A DNA stretch of 64,000 nt from positions 1,426,001 through 1,490,000 of the forward strand of contig NZ_FNKB01000001.1 of NCBI RefSeq assembly GCF_900102345.1, read 5' to 3'. This stretch comes from Leucobacter chromiiresistens. GTDB lineage: Bacteria > Actinomycetota > Actinomycetes > Actinomycetales > Microbacteriaceae. A program made the position numbers and the translations under genes. Shown piece after piece: positions 51,112 through 59,085 of this stretch; position 1 is the first letter of the stretch; each line of letters opens with the position of its first letter. The notes beneath the pieces were generated by a model that was given only the letters and a program-made list of their open reading frames with translations, did not search any database and was not told where the DNA came from.

Positions 51112-52210
51112 CAGCACTCTCCTGGGTTCTGGCTTCGCGGGCGGCGTCGAGGAAGACACCGGCCTGGGTGATGCTCGTCTCGACGAGCTCCCACTGCTCC
51201 GCGTCGGCGTGCGTCCCGAACACAGTCGGGTCGAAGCGGTCCCACCAGCCATGCTCGCGACGGAGCAGGTCGACGAGCTTGCGGACCTGATGCTTTTCCC
51301 GCAGCAGCGGGTCAGCGTCCTTCCATCCCTCGCGCGGGGCGGCAGCCGCAGCGTCCCTGCGGAGCTGCGTGAGACGCGCGATCGCACGATTCGCGTCATG
51401 CAGGGCATCCTTCGGATGCTCCTGCGCCCGCACCTGGGCGAGCTCGGATCCGGCCGCCTGCCGGATCGCGTCCGGCTCATCGGGGTGCGCGGACCAACGC
51501 TCGAGCAACATGAGTGCTTGGAGGAGTTTCACGCGGAGGTAGCGGCCGTTCACTTTCCCGTCGGTGTTGAGCTCGAGCAGCGCCTCCGCTGCGGCCTGCC
51601 GCAGCTCAGGATGTTCCTCGTCCGAGGCGGCAATCTGTTTCAGCTCGACGACCTGGTCGAGCTTGCCGTGCGAGTCCTGCCCGGTAACCGCTTTCGCCGC
51701 CTGCACCCGAGTCTTACGTCCCTCGCCCTTGGGCGCGCTCTGCGGTGGTGTCGAATCGACACCACCGTCACCTCCCGCCCCGCGGCCCGGCTCCCAACCG
51801 CCCTGATCCGGGCCGGTAGCGGCTCCGAACTGGGTGGCTTGCTGCTTGCGTGCGTTCTCCTCGGCGTACAGCTTCTTCAGCTCGTCGTAAAGCTCGGCCT
51901 GCTCGAGCGGCTTCAACGCCTTGCGGAGCGTTTCCTCGTCGCGGATCGCGAGGACCTGGGAGAGCTTGTCGGACACACCGTGCACGATCCAGACCGGAGT
52001 AACTCGGTAGCCGAGTCGCTTCTGCGCGGCGAGCACGCGTCGGCCGGAGATCAGCGAATACTGCTCGGTGACCGCGGGTGGATGGATGACGCCGAAGCGC
52101 TCGATCGACGCGCACAGCTCGTCGAGATCCTCCTCGACGTCGCGGCGGAAGCTGAACCCGATACTAATCTCGTCGATCGCATGCTCGAGCACGAGATGCC
52201 CGCGGCTCAT
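51095..52210 (-). CDS. ParB-like nuclease-domain protein
   Basis: 371 residues. The N-terminal ParB/Srx-like fold is indicated by ELCASIERFGVIHPPAV and SLISGRRVLAAQKRLGY, followed by helices with LSQVLAIRDEETLRKALKPL. The C-terminal half is helical and charged. It may act in maintenance or regulation of the element; no dedicated ParA partner is seen nearby. It is coupled by ATGA to the upstream gene. Confidence 0.83.
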   Translation of the reverse strand: MSRGHLVLEHAIDEISIGFSFRRDVEEDLDELCASIERFGVIHPPAVTEQYSLISGRRVLAAQKRLGYRVTPVWIVHGVSDKLSQVLAIRDEETLRKALKPLEQAELYDELKKLYAEENARKQQATQFGAATGPDQGGWEPGRGAGGDGGVDSTPPQSAPKGEGRKTRVQAAKAVTGQDSHGKLDQVVELKQIAASDEEHPELRQAAAEALLELNTDGKVNGRYLRVKLLQALMLLERWSAHPDEPDAIRQAAGSELAQVRAQEHPKDALHDANRAIARLTQLRRDAAAAAPREGWKDADPLLREKHQVRKLVDLLRREHGWWDRFDPTVFGTHADAEQWELVETSITQAGVFLDAAREARTQESADANVS

Positions 52211-53037
52211 GACGCACCCCCGTCTCCTTCCGTGCCGGGCTGGGCGCTGCGCCGGGACGCGGACACGAGCGCCTCGTCCCGCAACAGATCGGTGACGTCA
52301 TCGCCGAGGAGCACGCGGGCGAACAACCCGTACGGCCCGCTCTTACGTTTCCCGGTTGTCGTGCCGACGACCAGGCGCACCAGTGCCGCCCAGGTCTCGG
52401 CGGTGTAGCCCAGCCGATGCGCGATGTGCAGCTCCTTGGAGACGACCTCCACCGCGGCGCTGCGCGACGACAGGCCGGTGACGCGGTGAGCAATGTAGTC
52501 GACCGCTTGCTCGACGGGGCGGGCCGGCCAGTCGGTGAGGACGAGGAACACGCACGTCGCGCGGATCACCCGGTCCACCGAATGATCTTCTCCGCCGTGC
52601 TGCACGAGGGAATGGGCGTGCGGGTGCACGTCGTAGAAGAACTCCTCATAATGCCCGGCCCGCATCGGCTCTTCCGCGGGGCGCTTCGAAGGTCGGCGGG
52701 CCTTGTCTTGGCTGGTCATGTTCCGGTCGGCGTGCACCTCGGCGGCGATGCCGAGCGCCACCGCCCGCGTGATCACCGCCCACGGATCATCGGCGGCGAG
52801 GGTGGTCGGGGTGCGCATCGCGAGGAACGCTTCGTAGGCGGCATCGGCCGGATCCCGGTGCCAGGCCTTCGCGATGGGCGTGTATTTCTGCGTGGCGTAG
52901 ACCATGAGCTCGGCTGCGACCGGGCTCGACGCCCACGCGTTGTGCTCGTTGAGCTCCGTGAGTAGCGCGCGCAGGCCTTCACTCGTGGTGAAATCCGGTG
53001 CCTGGTCGTGGGGCTCGTGATGAGACTGGGGGTACAT
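52207..53037 (-). CDS. Element protein with a possible sigma-region-2-like segment
   Basis: 276 residues. Residues about 55-105 (HRDPADAAYEAFLAMRTPTT, DPWAVITRAVALGIAAEVHA) recall the region-2 helices of sigma-70-like proteins on actinobacterial elements. A C-terminal segment (SSRSAAVEVVSKELHIAHRL) could be a second DNA-binding helix pair. It may be a regulator of the transfer operon. This is a weak call. Confidence 0.68.
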   Translation of the reverse strand: MYPQSHHEPHDQAPDFTTSEGLRALLTELNEHNAWASSPVAAELMVYATQKYTPIAKAWHRDPADAAYEAFLAMRTPTTLAADDPWAVITRAVALGIAAEVHADRNMTSQDKARRPSKRPAEEPMRAGHYEEFFYDVHPHAHSLVQHGGEDHSVDRVIRATCVFLVLTDWPARPVEQAVDYIAHRVTGLSSRSAAVEVVSKELHIAHRLGYTAETWAALVRLVVGTTTGKRKSGPYGLFARVLLGDDVTDLLRDEALVSASRRSAQPGTEGDGGAS

Positions 53038-53275
53038 AGCGACTCCTGAGAAGAAAGATCCGTCGATGGAAGAGAGGTACGACCCTCATCCGGTCAATCG
53101 ACACAGTCGCCCGCGAACGGCAGCACGGTGCCACGGCGCAGGCCGCACGAGACCGGCAGGCCCTCCCCTGGGAGGGTCTGTGCGCATCTCACGCCCAGGA
53201 TTTCCGGTGCGTGATTAGGTGCTTAGAGGGTCGGGGTGTTGTCCGGCACTCGGGCGGTGCCGGGCCACGAATGGG
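53038..53275 (-). other. Leader region of the ParB-side operon
   Basis: 238 bases without a supported gene. It holds the hairpin CCCTCC-CCTG-GGAGGG (53161-53176) and GAGGTACG (53074-53081), a one-base variant of the recurrent leader motif. Confidence 0.5.
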
Positions 53276-53707
53276 TCATCGGCTCACCCCCGTCCTCTCG
53301 GCCACGGGCCGCATGGCCCGACCCGAGGTCGTCGTCGCAGGCTCGAGGTCGTCCTGTCGCTGTGCGAGCCGCTCGTGGAGTTGGGCGCGGCCCTCACGGA
53401 TCCCGTCGAGGGCGGCCTCGTGCAGCAGGGCATTCCACTGCGCGCCCCGATCGACGACCGCGCCACCGGCACGGGCAGCAAGATCGGTCGGCCGCACCCA
53501 CTGCACCCCGGCACGCTGCGCCTCCGTCTCGGCGCCTGTGGTGACGGTGGGGTCTCCGTGGGTCGCGAACCTCGACGCTTTATCATCTTGCGTGCTGCGA
53601 GTCTCCGAGCTCGTCGCGGCACGCTCTGCCTCCGCCGTGGCACGGCGGGCGGCCTCGTCACGGGTCGCGGCGGCACGGATCGGGTCCGCTCTGGTGGGGT
53701 CAGTCAT
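53276..53707 (-). CDS. Element protein of unknown function (143 aa)
   Basis: 143 residues from ATG 53707, which overlaps the upstream stop by eight bases. The first half is Ala/Arg/Thr-rich and disordered; the second half is helical (WNALLHEAALDGIREGRAQL). No family recognised. Confidence 0.65.
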   Translation of the reverse strand: MTDPTRADPIRAAATRDEAARRATAEAERAATSSETRSTQDDKASRFATHGDPTVTTGAETEAQRAGVQWVRPTDLAARAGGAVVDRGAQWNALLHEAALDGIREGRAQLHERLAQRQDDLEPATTTSGRAMRPVAERTGVSR

Positions 53708-54494
53708 GATTGGCTCCGTCCTGTTGCTCATCAGGTGCGTTCAGCCATCGGCCCACCGTGGTCGGATGCACCCCTTCCTCGGCGGCGATCTGCCGCTTCG
53801 GGACGCCCTGCGCATGCAACGCGAGTGCCCGAGCCCGCGCCTGCTCCCGGTCACCGCGCCGGGGCGAGACCGTAGGCGCCTCCTCCGCTGACCGGTCTGT
53901 CGCGGCGGGTGTCGGCGGTGCGGTCTGGATCGCTCGCGGCGCGGGCGATTGCCCTGCCTCAGTTTCGGGACTGCTCTCGATCTCGGCGGTGCTCGAGGCT
54001 CCGTTCGATGAAGGGCCGTCGCGGAGCGGCTCGCCGGGCGGGGTGGCGTTGCGGGTGAGTTCGACGGTGAGATGCGTCATCGCCAGCAGCACCAGCGGCG
54101 GCACCGACGCGACCACGGCTGCGATCACGGCGGGCACCCGGATATCGGAAGCGACGACGGCGTGAGTGACGTTCGCTGCGACCGACACGCCGGCCCCGGC
54201 CGCGAGCAGCAGCCAGGCGAACCGCCTCGCGGCGGGAGCCGAGTTGCGGAGAGCGACGACACTGATCGTGGCCTCCAGAATCACGCCGTCGACGATCAAC
54301 GGCCACACCCACGCCTGCCCCGACGGGATGCCGGACAAGACGGCAAGATCCATCAGGGTGGTGAAGGAGAGCCAGAACGCGCCCAGTGCCAGCAGGATCG
54401 TCCCCGTCACCGCGAGCACGATCACCAGCCTCGTCACTCCGGCCGCAGGCTCGCCCCGGCGCGGTGCGTGCTCGAAGGGGGCCGGGGCGTGCAT
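53700..54494 (-). CDS. DUF2637 membrane protein with C-terminal helix-turn-helix
   Basis: 264 residues from ATG 54494. About four membrane segments in the first 145 residues carry the DUF2637 pattern (FWLSFTTLMDLAVLSGIPSG, WVWPLIVDGVILEATIS), found in Spd/transfer proteins of actinobacterial plasmids. A linker leads to a helix-turn-helix (LALHAQGVPKRQIAAEEG, VHPTTVGRWLN). It could be a membrane-tethered regulator of transfer or spread functions. Confidence 0.85.
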   Translation of the reverse strand: MHAPAPFEHAPRRGEPAAGVTRLVIVLAVTGTILLALGAFWLSFTTLMDLAVLSGIPSGQAWVWPLIVDGVILEATISVVALRNSAPAARRFAWLLLAAGAGVSVAANVTHAVVASDIRVPAVIAAVVASVPPLVLLAMTHLTVELTRNATPPGEPLRDGPSSNGASSTAEIESSPETEAGQSPAPRAIQTAPPTPAATDRSAEEAPTVSPRRGDREQARARALALHAQGVPKRQIAAEEGVHPTTVGRWLNAPDEQQDGANHD

Positions 54495-54499
54495 GAGGG

Positions 54500-55393
54500 C
54501 TACCTGCCCATCCCCGTCAGATCGCTGGAGGCGCCCGTTCTCGATTCGGCCGGGTCGGGGGCGATGCTCGCGGTGCGGTGCGCCGACCGGATGGTCGCAG
54601 CGATCTCCCGTGCGTCCAGCGCGGTCGCGAGGGCGGCGGGCTCGAGCACGGCGTGCGTTTCCGCCTCGGTGAGGCCGGCCTCGACCAGGCGGCACGCGGC
54701 CCAGAACAGGCCAGCGTTCCGGTTCCCCTCGGGCAGCCGCGCGACCCAGGCCACGAGGCGCTCGGCTCCGGCCCCGCCACGAGCCGGAGCCGCGGTCGTG
54801 CTGGCCGGGGCCGGTGACGGGGTGAGGAACTCACGGATCGCGTCGGCGTCGATCGGGCGGGGACTGCGACCCGTCGCGATTAGCTCGTAGCGGCGTGGCC
54901 CGTGATCGGTGGTGACGATGGAGGGCGGGGCGATGATGTAGCCGCCGAGCCCTCGGAAATCCAGATGCGCCGTTCCGCGTGCCCAGGACCGTTGTTCACG
55001 GGCTGGATCGGTTGGGTAGTACAGATGGATGCCGCCCGCCGGGGAACGTACGGCCTGCGCCCATCCGCTGATCTGCCCGGAGCGGTGCAGGGTCCGCAGC
55101 AGCGGGAACCCGGTCCCGATGGCGTGCACGTCCACGTCCAGCACCTCAACTCCGCGGCCGGTAGCGATCCCGATGTTCGCCTCCGGAGTACGGCGCCACC
55201 ACCGTCGAACCTGTCGCAGATCGGTAGTGGCGCGGTGGAAGCCACGCTTAATGAGCGGGTTCTTCTCGCCGGGCACGCACGGGAAAATCGGGATGCCCGC
55301 CTGCGCATACGCGACCGCGGCGTCCGCGAGCGTGCCGGGAAGTTTCGGGGGGATCGGCCGGCCGGTAGGGTCAAGACGAGACACCCGAATCAC
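54500..55393 (-). CDS. Bifunctional primase/polymerase N-terminal-domain protein
   Basis: 297 residues; GTG 55393 or GTG 55384 are the likely starts. The Prim-Pol fold is shown by AYAQAGIPIFPCVPGEKNPL, IGIATGRGVEVLDVDVH (catalytic acidic pair) and SPAGGIHLYY (catalytic His), then GGYIIAPPSIV. A helical tail follows (LFWAACRLVEAGLTEAE). It probably primes or copies the transferred strand. No fused helicase is present, so it depends on other enzymes. Confidence 0.88.
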   Translation of the reverse strand: MIRVSRLDPTGRPIPPKLPGTLADAAVAYAQAGIPIFPCVPGEKNPLIKRGFHRATTDLRQVRRWWRRTPEANIGIATGRGVEVLDVDVHAIGTGFPLLRTLHRSGQISGWAQAVRSPAGGIHLYYPTDPAREQRSWARGTAHLDFRGLGGYIIAPPSIVTTDHGPRRYELIATGRSPRPIDADAIREFLTPSPAPASTTAAPARGGAGAERLVAWVARLPEGNRNAGLFWAACRLVEAGLTEAETHAVLEPAALATALDAREIAATIRSAHRTASIAPDPAESRTGASSDLTGMGR

Positions 55394-55557
55394 CCCCTTT
55401 CCGATGACGTCGCAGGAGCTCTGCGGCCCGCGTACGGCGTCTTCCAGAAGGTGCGGCAGCGGTGCTGCCGGGGCTTGGGGAGAGTCCGCTCGCAAGCATT
55501 CTCTGAGGCCTCCACCCTTACCCGGCCAGGGAAGCCCTGGCGAGGATTCCGGAGCGG

Positions 55558-55599
55558 TCTGCGCCGAATCGTCAAGGATCTGCGCCGCATCGTCAAACC
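55558..55599. repeat. Tandem 21-bp repeat, pair 1
   Basis: Two consecutive 21-base units beginning TCTGCGCCG.ATCGTCAA, in the gap ahead of the primase-polymerase gene. A matching pair lies at 57152-57193. Candidate iteron, regulator site or conserved micro-reading frame. Confidence 0.7.
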
Positions 55600-55638
55600 C
55601 GCCAGGCTCCGCCTCCCCGGAAGTCGTGCCGGCGCGTG

Positions 55639-57033
55639 CTAGAGGTTTCGTTCCGGCCCCGTCTCGGGTGCGCGCGGTTCGGGACCGTCCGCGGGAGGAT
55701 CCAGGTGCTGTTCCCGTTCGGCGAGCAGCTCGCTCAGCAGCACGCCCCGCTCGAGCCGGGTCAGCGGCTCGGGCGCGCGGGCGAGATCGCTGGGGAGCGC
55801 ACCGATGCGGCCGGTGCCCGTGACCGTCTCGTTAATGTGCGCGAGCACCGTCGCCGGGTCAGCCACCTCGGTGTCGTGTTCGAGGATGCGGGCGATCTCG
55901 CTCAGCGCGGCGCTATCGTGCTCGAGCGGCGGGAACCCGGCCGAGGCCATCACGCCCTCGCTTCCAGGGATGGGACCGACGACGACCCGGAACTCGCCTG
56001 TGCCGTCGGGACCGGTCGCTTCGTAGACGCCGGACGGGAGCCAGGCATGCGCTTCCGAGGCCGGCCCCGCATACAGTTCGACCCCGGATGGATCGTCGGG
56101 ATCGATGACGCGCACCTCGGGATCCGCGGCGGCGAGGAGTGCCTCGAGCTGTGCTGCCTGTTCCCGTTCGATCGAGATCCCGAGGGTCGGCTGTTCGGAT
56201 TCGACGATGGAGCGCAGCGTGTGGAGTGCGATCAGGTCGGCGGGAACCCAGTCGCGGTGGAACTGCTCGGGCAGGTACGTCGTGCGCGGCCCGCCCGCTG
56301 TGAGGAGTTCCCGGAGGGTGTGGTCGCGTCGGAGGGCTGCAGCGGTGAAGTCGGATCGCCATTGCGAGTGATCCCATGCGAACCGCATGTCTTCGACTTC
56401 GCCTTCGAATGATGGCGCGATGGTCACGAGGTAGTCCTCCTTGCGCGGCTCGACCGGGAGCGGGTCGCGGTCGAGGAGATCGATGAGCCCGTCCCGCACG
56501 CGTTCTGCCTCGTCGATCCGTGCCTGACTGGTCTGCGCATGCTCGAGCTGTTCGAGCCGCGCCAGAAGATCCGGCAACTGGGCAGCCTGGACTGCGAGCT
56601 CCAAGCACGCGTCTCGCCATTCCTGCACCTCGAACTCGAACGCGTCCTCGTTGAGCGACCCATCCGCGCGGCGATGATCGTCTTCGGACGGGAACGGCGG
56701 GAACATGCGGGCGACGATCTCTGGAACCCCCGAGTCCTCGAACGGTGCCCACTCCGGCGACGGCACCGCCCCGGACGGCGAAGCGGCAGTCGATTCGCTG
56801 CGGGAAGCCCAGGAGAGGACGTGCGCCACGTCGTCGCCGAAGTCTTCGCCGAACACGCGATCCCCGTCCGTGCGGAGCTGCTCTGGCGGGCCTGCGATCT
56901 CTTCGATCAGCACTTCGTTCACCAGGTGGTCGGCTTCGGGTTGGGAACGGGCGAGGACGTCGAACTCGATCGTCACGCGATGCGAACGCAGCGGTGCCGG
57001 TTCGGACGCGGGCGGGAGGGTCGGATCTGACAT
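55639..57033 (-). CDS. Large element protein of unknown function (464 aa)
   Basis: 464 residues from ATG 57033, with AAGGAG seven bases upstream. Acidic and soluble. A head with VTIEFDVLARSQPEADHLVN is followed by a helical segment (RDACLELAVQAAQLPDLLAR), a beta-rich middle (DYLVTIAPSFEGEVEDMRFA) and a C-terminal helix (LERGVLLSELLAEREQHL). It has no P-loop and no HUH motif, so it is not a recognised relaxase. Confidence 0.7.
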   Translation of the reverse strand: MSDPTLPPASEPAPLRSHRVTIEFDVLARSQPEADHLVNEVLIEEIAGPPEQLRTDGDRVFGEDFGDDVAHVLSWASRSESTAASPSGAVPSPEWAPFEDSGVPEIVARMFPPFPSEDDHRRADGSLNEDAFEFEVQEWRDACLELAVQAAQLPDLLARLEQLEHAQTSQARIDEAERVRDGLIDLLDRDPLPVEPRKEDYLVTIAPSFEGEVEDMRFAWDHSQWRSDFTAAALRRDHTLRELLTAGGPRTTYLPEQFHRDWVPADLIALHTLRSIVESEQPTLGISIEREQAAQLEALLAAADPEVRVIDPDDPSGVELYAGPASEAHAWLPSGVYEATGPDGTGEFRVVVGPIPGSEGVMASAGFPPLEHDSAALSEIARILEHDTEVADPATVLAHINETVTGTGRIGALPSDLARAPEPLTRLERGVLLSELLAEREQHLDPPADGPEPRAPETGPERNL

Positions 57034-57151
57034 GGGCATACTCCTTCGATCAGGGACCAGGGATTCAAGCGGCGACCAGGACCGCTGAAGCACAGGCAGC
57101 CCCTTCCGGATTACGTGATTCGCGTCGGCCCGGTCGAGCCGACGGACCAGA

Positions 57152-57193
57152 TCTGCGGCGTACGGTCAAGAATCTGCGCCGCATCGTCATCCC
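57152..57193. repeat. Tandem 21-bp repeat, pair 2
   Basis: Two 21-base units (TCTGCGGCGTACGGTCAAG.. and TCTGCGCCGCATCGTCAT..) in the gap before the 464-residue gene; the counterpart of the pair at 55558. Its right edge overlaps the stop of the 157-residue gene. Confidence 0.7.
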
Positions 57194-57660
57194 CACCCAG
57201 CCGGGCCGGGCGCCGGCCGAGACGATGCGGGGGCCGGGGACGTGGCGTCGGTGTCGGCGGCGAGCGCCTGCTCGCGATCATGCAGGGCCTGCTGCAGGTG
57301 GCGATTCACGACGGTATGGTTCGTCCCGTCGACGCCGCCGGTGATTGGCACCTGGTGGAACGAGTACGACGGATACGGGCTTCCCGCACGAAGCGCCTCC
57401 AGCCAGTCGTCGACGTCCTCGGGCAGAGCCCAGTCCTGTGGCGGCGGCTGTTCCTGCAGGAACTCGGTCGCGCCCACGTACAGGTTGATGTCGGCGAGCA
57501 TCTCGTGAATCGTGAGGGCGAGGCTGCGCGCCAACGTCACCGGGTTCCGGTCCGCGATTACCGTCGGCTCAACGTCCGGGTCATCAGACCAGATGATCAC
57601 CCCGAGATACACCGATCGCTGCGGGCGTTCTTCCTCTGCGTGCATTTCGCTCGTCGTCAT
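57187..57660 (-). CDS. Element protein of unknown function (157 aa)
   Basis: 157 residues. Recognisable only by composition: a beta-type head (VYLGVIIWSDDPDVEPTVIA), a helix (TLARSLALTIHEMLADINLY) and a C-terminal helix (NRHLQQALHDREQALA). GGAGGAACC precedes the start at 57660. Confidence 0.7.
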   Translation of the reverse strand: MTTSEMHAEEERPQRSVYLGVIIWSDDPDVEPTVIADRNPVTLARSLALTIHEMLADINLYVGATEFLQEQPPPQDWALPEDVDDWLEALRAGSPYPSYSFHQVPITGGVDGTNHTVVNRHLQQALHDREQALAADTDATSPAPASSRPAPGPAGWG

Positions 57661-57752
57661 GGTTCCTCCGCTTACGGTGCTGGCTCGCCAGATGACGGCC
57701 TACCTCTCAGGTAGGGCACCGCCCGTGCGCCGCGGCCACTGCGGGCCGGTCA

Positions 57753-58823
57753 CTATTCCATGCGGGAACGGATGAGCGGGACGTAGCCGGCGTTCTTCTC
57801 GAACGCGACCACCCGAAACCCTGCGGCTGCTGCTGCCTGCACGGTGGTGCCCGAGCCCGCGAACGGCTCGAGGACGACACCTCCGACCGGGGCGACGAGG
57901 GCGACCAGCCAGCGCATGAGCGCGAGAGGCTTCACCGTCGTGTGTGAAACGCCGTAGGCGCGGGGCCGCTCAGAGGCGGTGGGCTTGTGCTCGAACCGGA
58001 AGATCGGGAACTTCCGCGACAGCGACTCGCCCTGCCACGTTCCGGTCAGCACATCCAGCGCGTCGGCCTGCCCCGGATCGAATGCCACGTTCGTAGGCCA
58101 CCGCTCGTCGGCGAATCGGCCACCGTCGATGTTGATGCCGCCGACGCCGTGCTCGAGGACGTTGCCGACGATGCTGTCCGACAGTGGTTTGCGGGCGATG
58201 ATAATCGGTTCGAACGCGGGGCGCAGTGCTGTGCCCCACCCTTCCCAGCGTGCAGCTTCCTCGGTGACCGGGGTGCCCTTGGACAGCACCGAACGCGTTG
58301 CGCCGAGGACGCCCTCGTGCTCACTGTGCTGCACGATCCGGTCTGCACGCTGCACGCCCAAGTGCTTGTCGATTGCGTGCGAGAGATCCATGCTCTTGGG
58401 CATCCCGGTGGTGTGCAGCCATGCAATCTGGTCGCGGATTTCGAAGCCTGCGTTCTCCAGGCCGCGCACCATGCGATGCCATGTGCGTGCACCGCCGAAT
58501 GCGGCAAGATGCGCACCCGGCTTCAACGCCTGCAGCGCACCCGCAGCCCACTCGCCGCACCACGCTTCGAACACCTCCGGCGGCGTCATTCCCGCCGTGT
58601 CGAGATGCGGGAGCGACTCGCGGAACCCGGCCGCGTCGTCCCAGGCCTGCCCGTTGAAGTTCAACCCGTACGGCGGATCCGATACCAGCGCGTCGGCGCC
58701 GGCCTCGGGCAGCAGTCGCAGAAGCTCGACCGCGTCACCGTGGTAGAGCGTGACGCGGCCATCGGTGAAGGCCGGGGACGGAAGGGCGGCGGCGCCCGGG
58801 CCGGGCGACGTGGGGTCTGGCAT
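57753..58823 (-). CDS. DNA (N4-cytosine/N6-adenine) methyltransferase
   Basis: 356 residues from ATG 58823. The catalytic DPPYG motif lies near residue 49 (ADALVSDPPYGLNF) and the SAM-binding FAGSGTT near 325 (VVLEPFAGSGTTVQAA), the order of beta-class enzymes. No restriction enzyme gene is nearby, so it is probably an orphan modification enzyme that protects the element during entry to new hosts. Recognition sequence unknown. Confidence 0.9.
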   Translation of the reverse strand: MPDPTSPGPGAAALPSPAFTDGRVTLYHGDAVELLRLLPEAGADALVSDPPYGLNFNGQAWDDAAGFRESLPHLDTAGMTPPEVFEAWCGEWAAGALQALKPGAHLAAFGGARTWHRMVRGLENAGFEIRDQIAWLHTTGMPKSMDLSHAIDKHLGVQRADRIVQHSEHEGVLGATRSVLSKGTPVTEEAARWEGWGTALRPAFEPIIIARKPLSDSIVGNVLEHGVGGINIDGGRFADERWPTNVAFDPGQADALDVLTGTWQGESLSRKFPIFRFEHKPTASERPRAYGVSHTTVKPLALMRWLVALVAPVGGVVLEPFAGSGTTVQAAAAAGFRVVAFEKNAGYVPLIRSRME

Positions 58824-59085
58824 GACGAGGGCTCCCTGCTGTTCGGGGCCTGTTCGCCGCCGTGTGCGACGATCAGGATCACCCAGCAGGTACGGGCCGT
58901 CCCAGCATTCCTGAGCCCACGTCGCGGCACCCCCGAACAGCCTGGAAACAGAGAAGCTACTCCGCCTCCCCGCATCCCACGAGCGAACTGCGCGACCCTG
59001 AAATCCCGAGCTCCGTTCTCCCACACACGATCGGCTATCAACGAGCACCACGTCCGATGAGCATCCAGGAGTCGACAGCACCAAA
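58824..59085. other. Gap between the methyltransferase and AraC genes
   Basis: 262 bases. It contains the leader motif copy at 58887 and otherwise nothing recognised. Base composition falls to the right of here, which may mark a junction between element backbone and cargo. Confidence 0.5.
58887..58894 (-). promoter_or_regulatory. Recurrent CGTACCTG leader motif, copy ahead of the methyltransferase
   Basis: GACGGCCCGTACCTGCTGGG (minus strand), followed by TGATCC, lies 64 bases upstream of ATG 58823. Confidence 0.55.

Larger units (their letters stand above)
37363..58900. mobile_element. Integrative and conjugative element (right boundary open)
   Basis: The block starts at the 3' end of tRNA-Pro with integrase and excisionase. 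It carries a type IV secretion set (VirD4, VirB4, VirB6-like, pilin-like, M23 peptidase), SSB, ParB-like, primase-polymerase and a DNA methyltransferase, almost all on the minus strand. No second copy of the tRNA 3' end was found to the right, so cargo up to and past 64000 may belong to it. No relaxase was recognised. Confidence 0.8.

Noticed and set aside
52600..52660. HPHAH motif in the 276-residue element protein as a possible relaxase HUH site
   Set aside because: A lone His-rich stretch without the catalytic Tyr and three-His spacing of relaxases is not sufficient.
55390..55596. 68-codon Arg-rich minus-strand frame ahead of the primase gene
   Set aside because: Not listed as a gene: it starts with TTG (ATG at 55590), has no ribosome-binding site and runs through DNA repeats. 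It is discussed as one reading of the 21-bp repeats.
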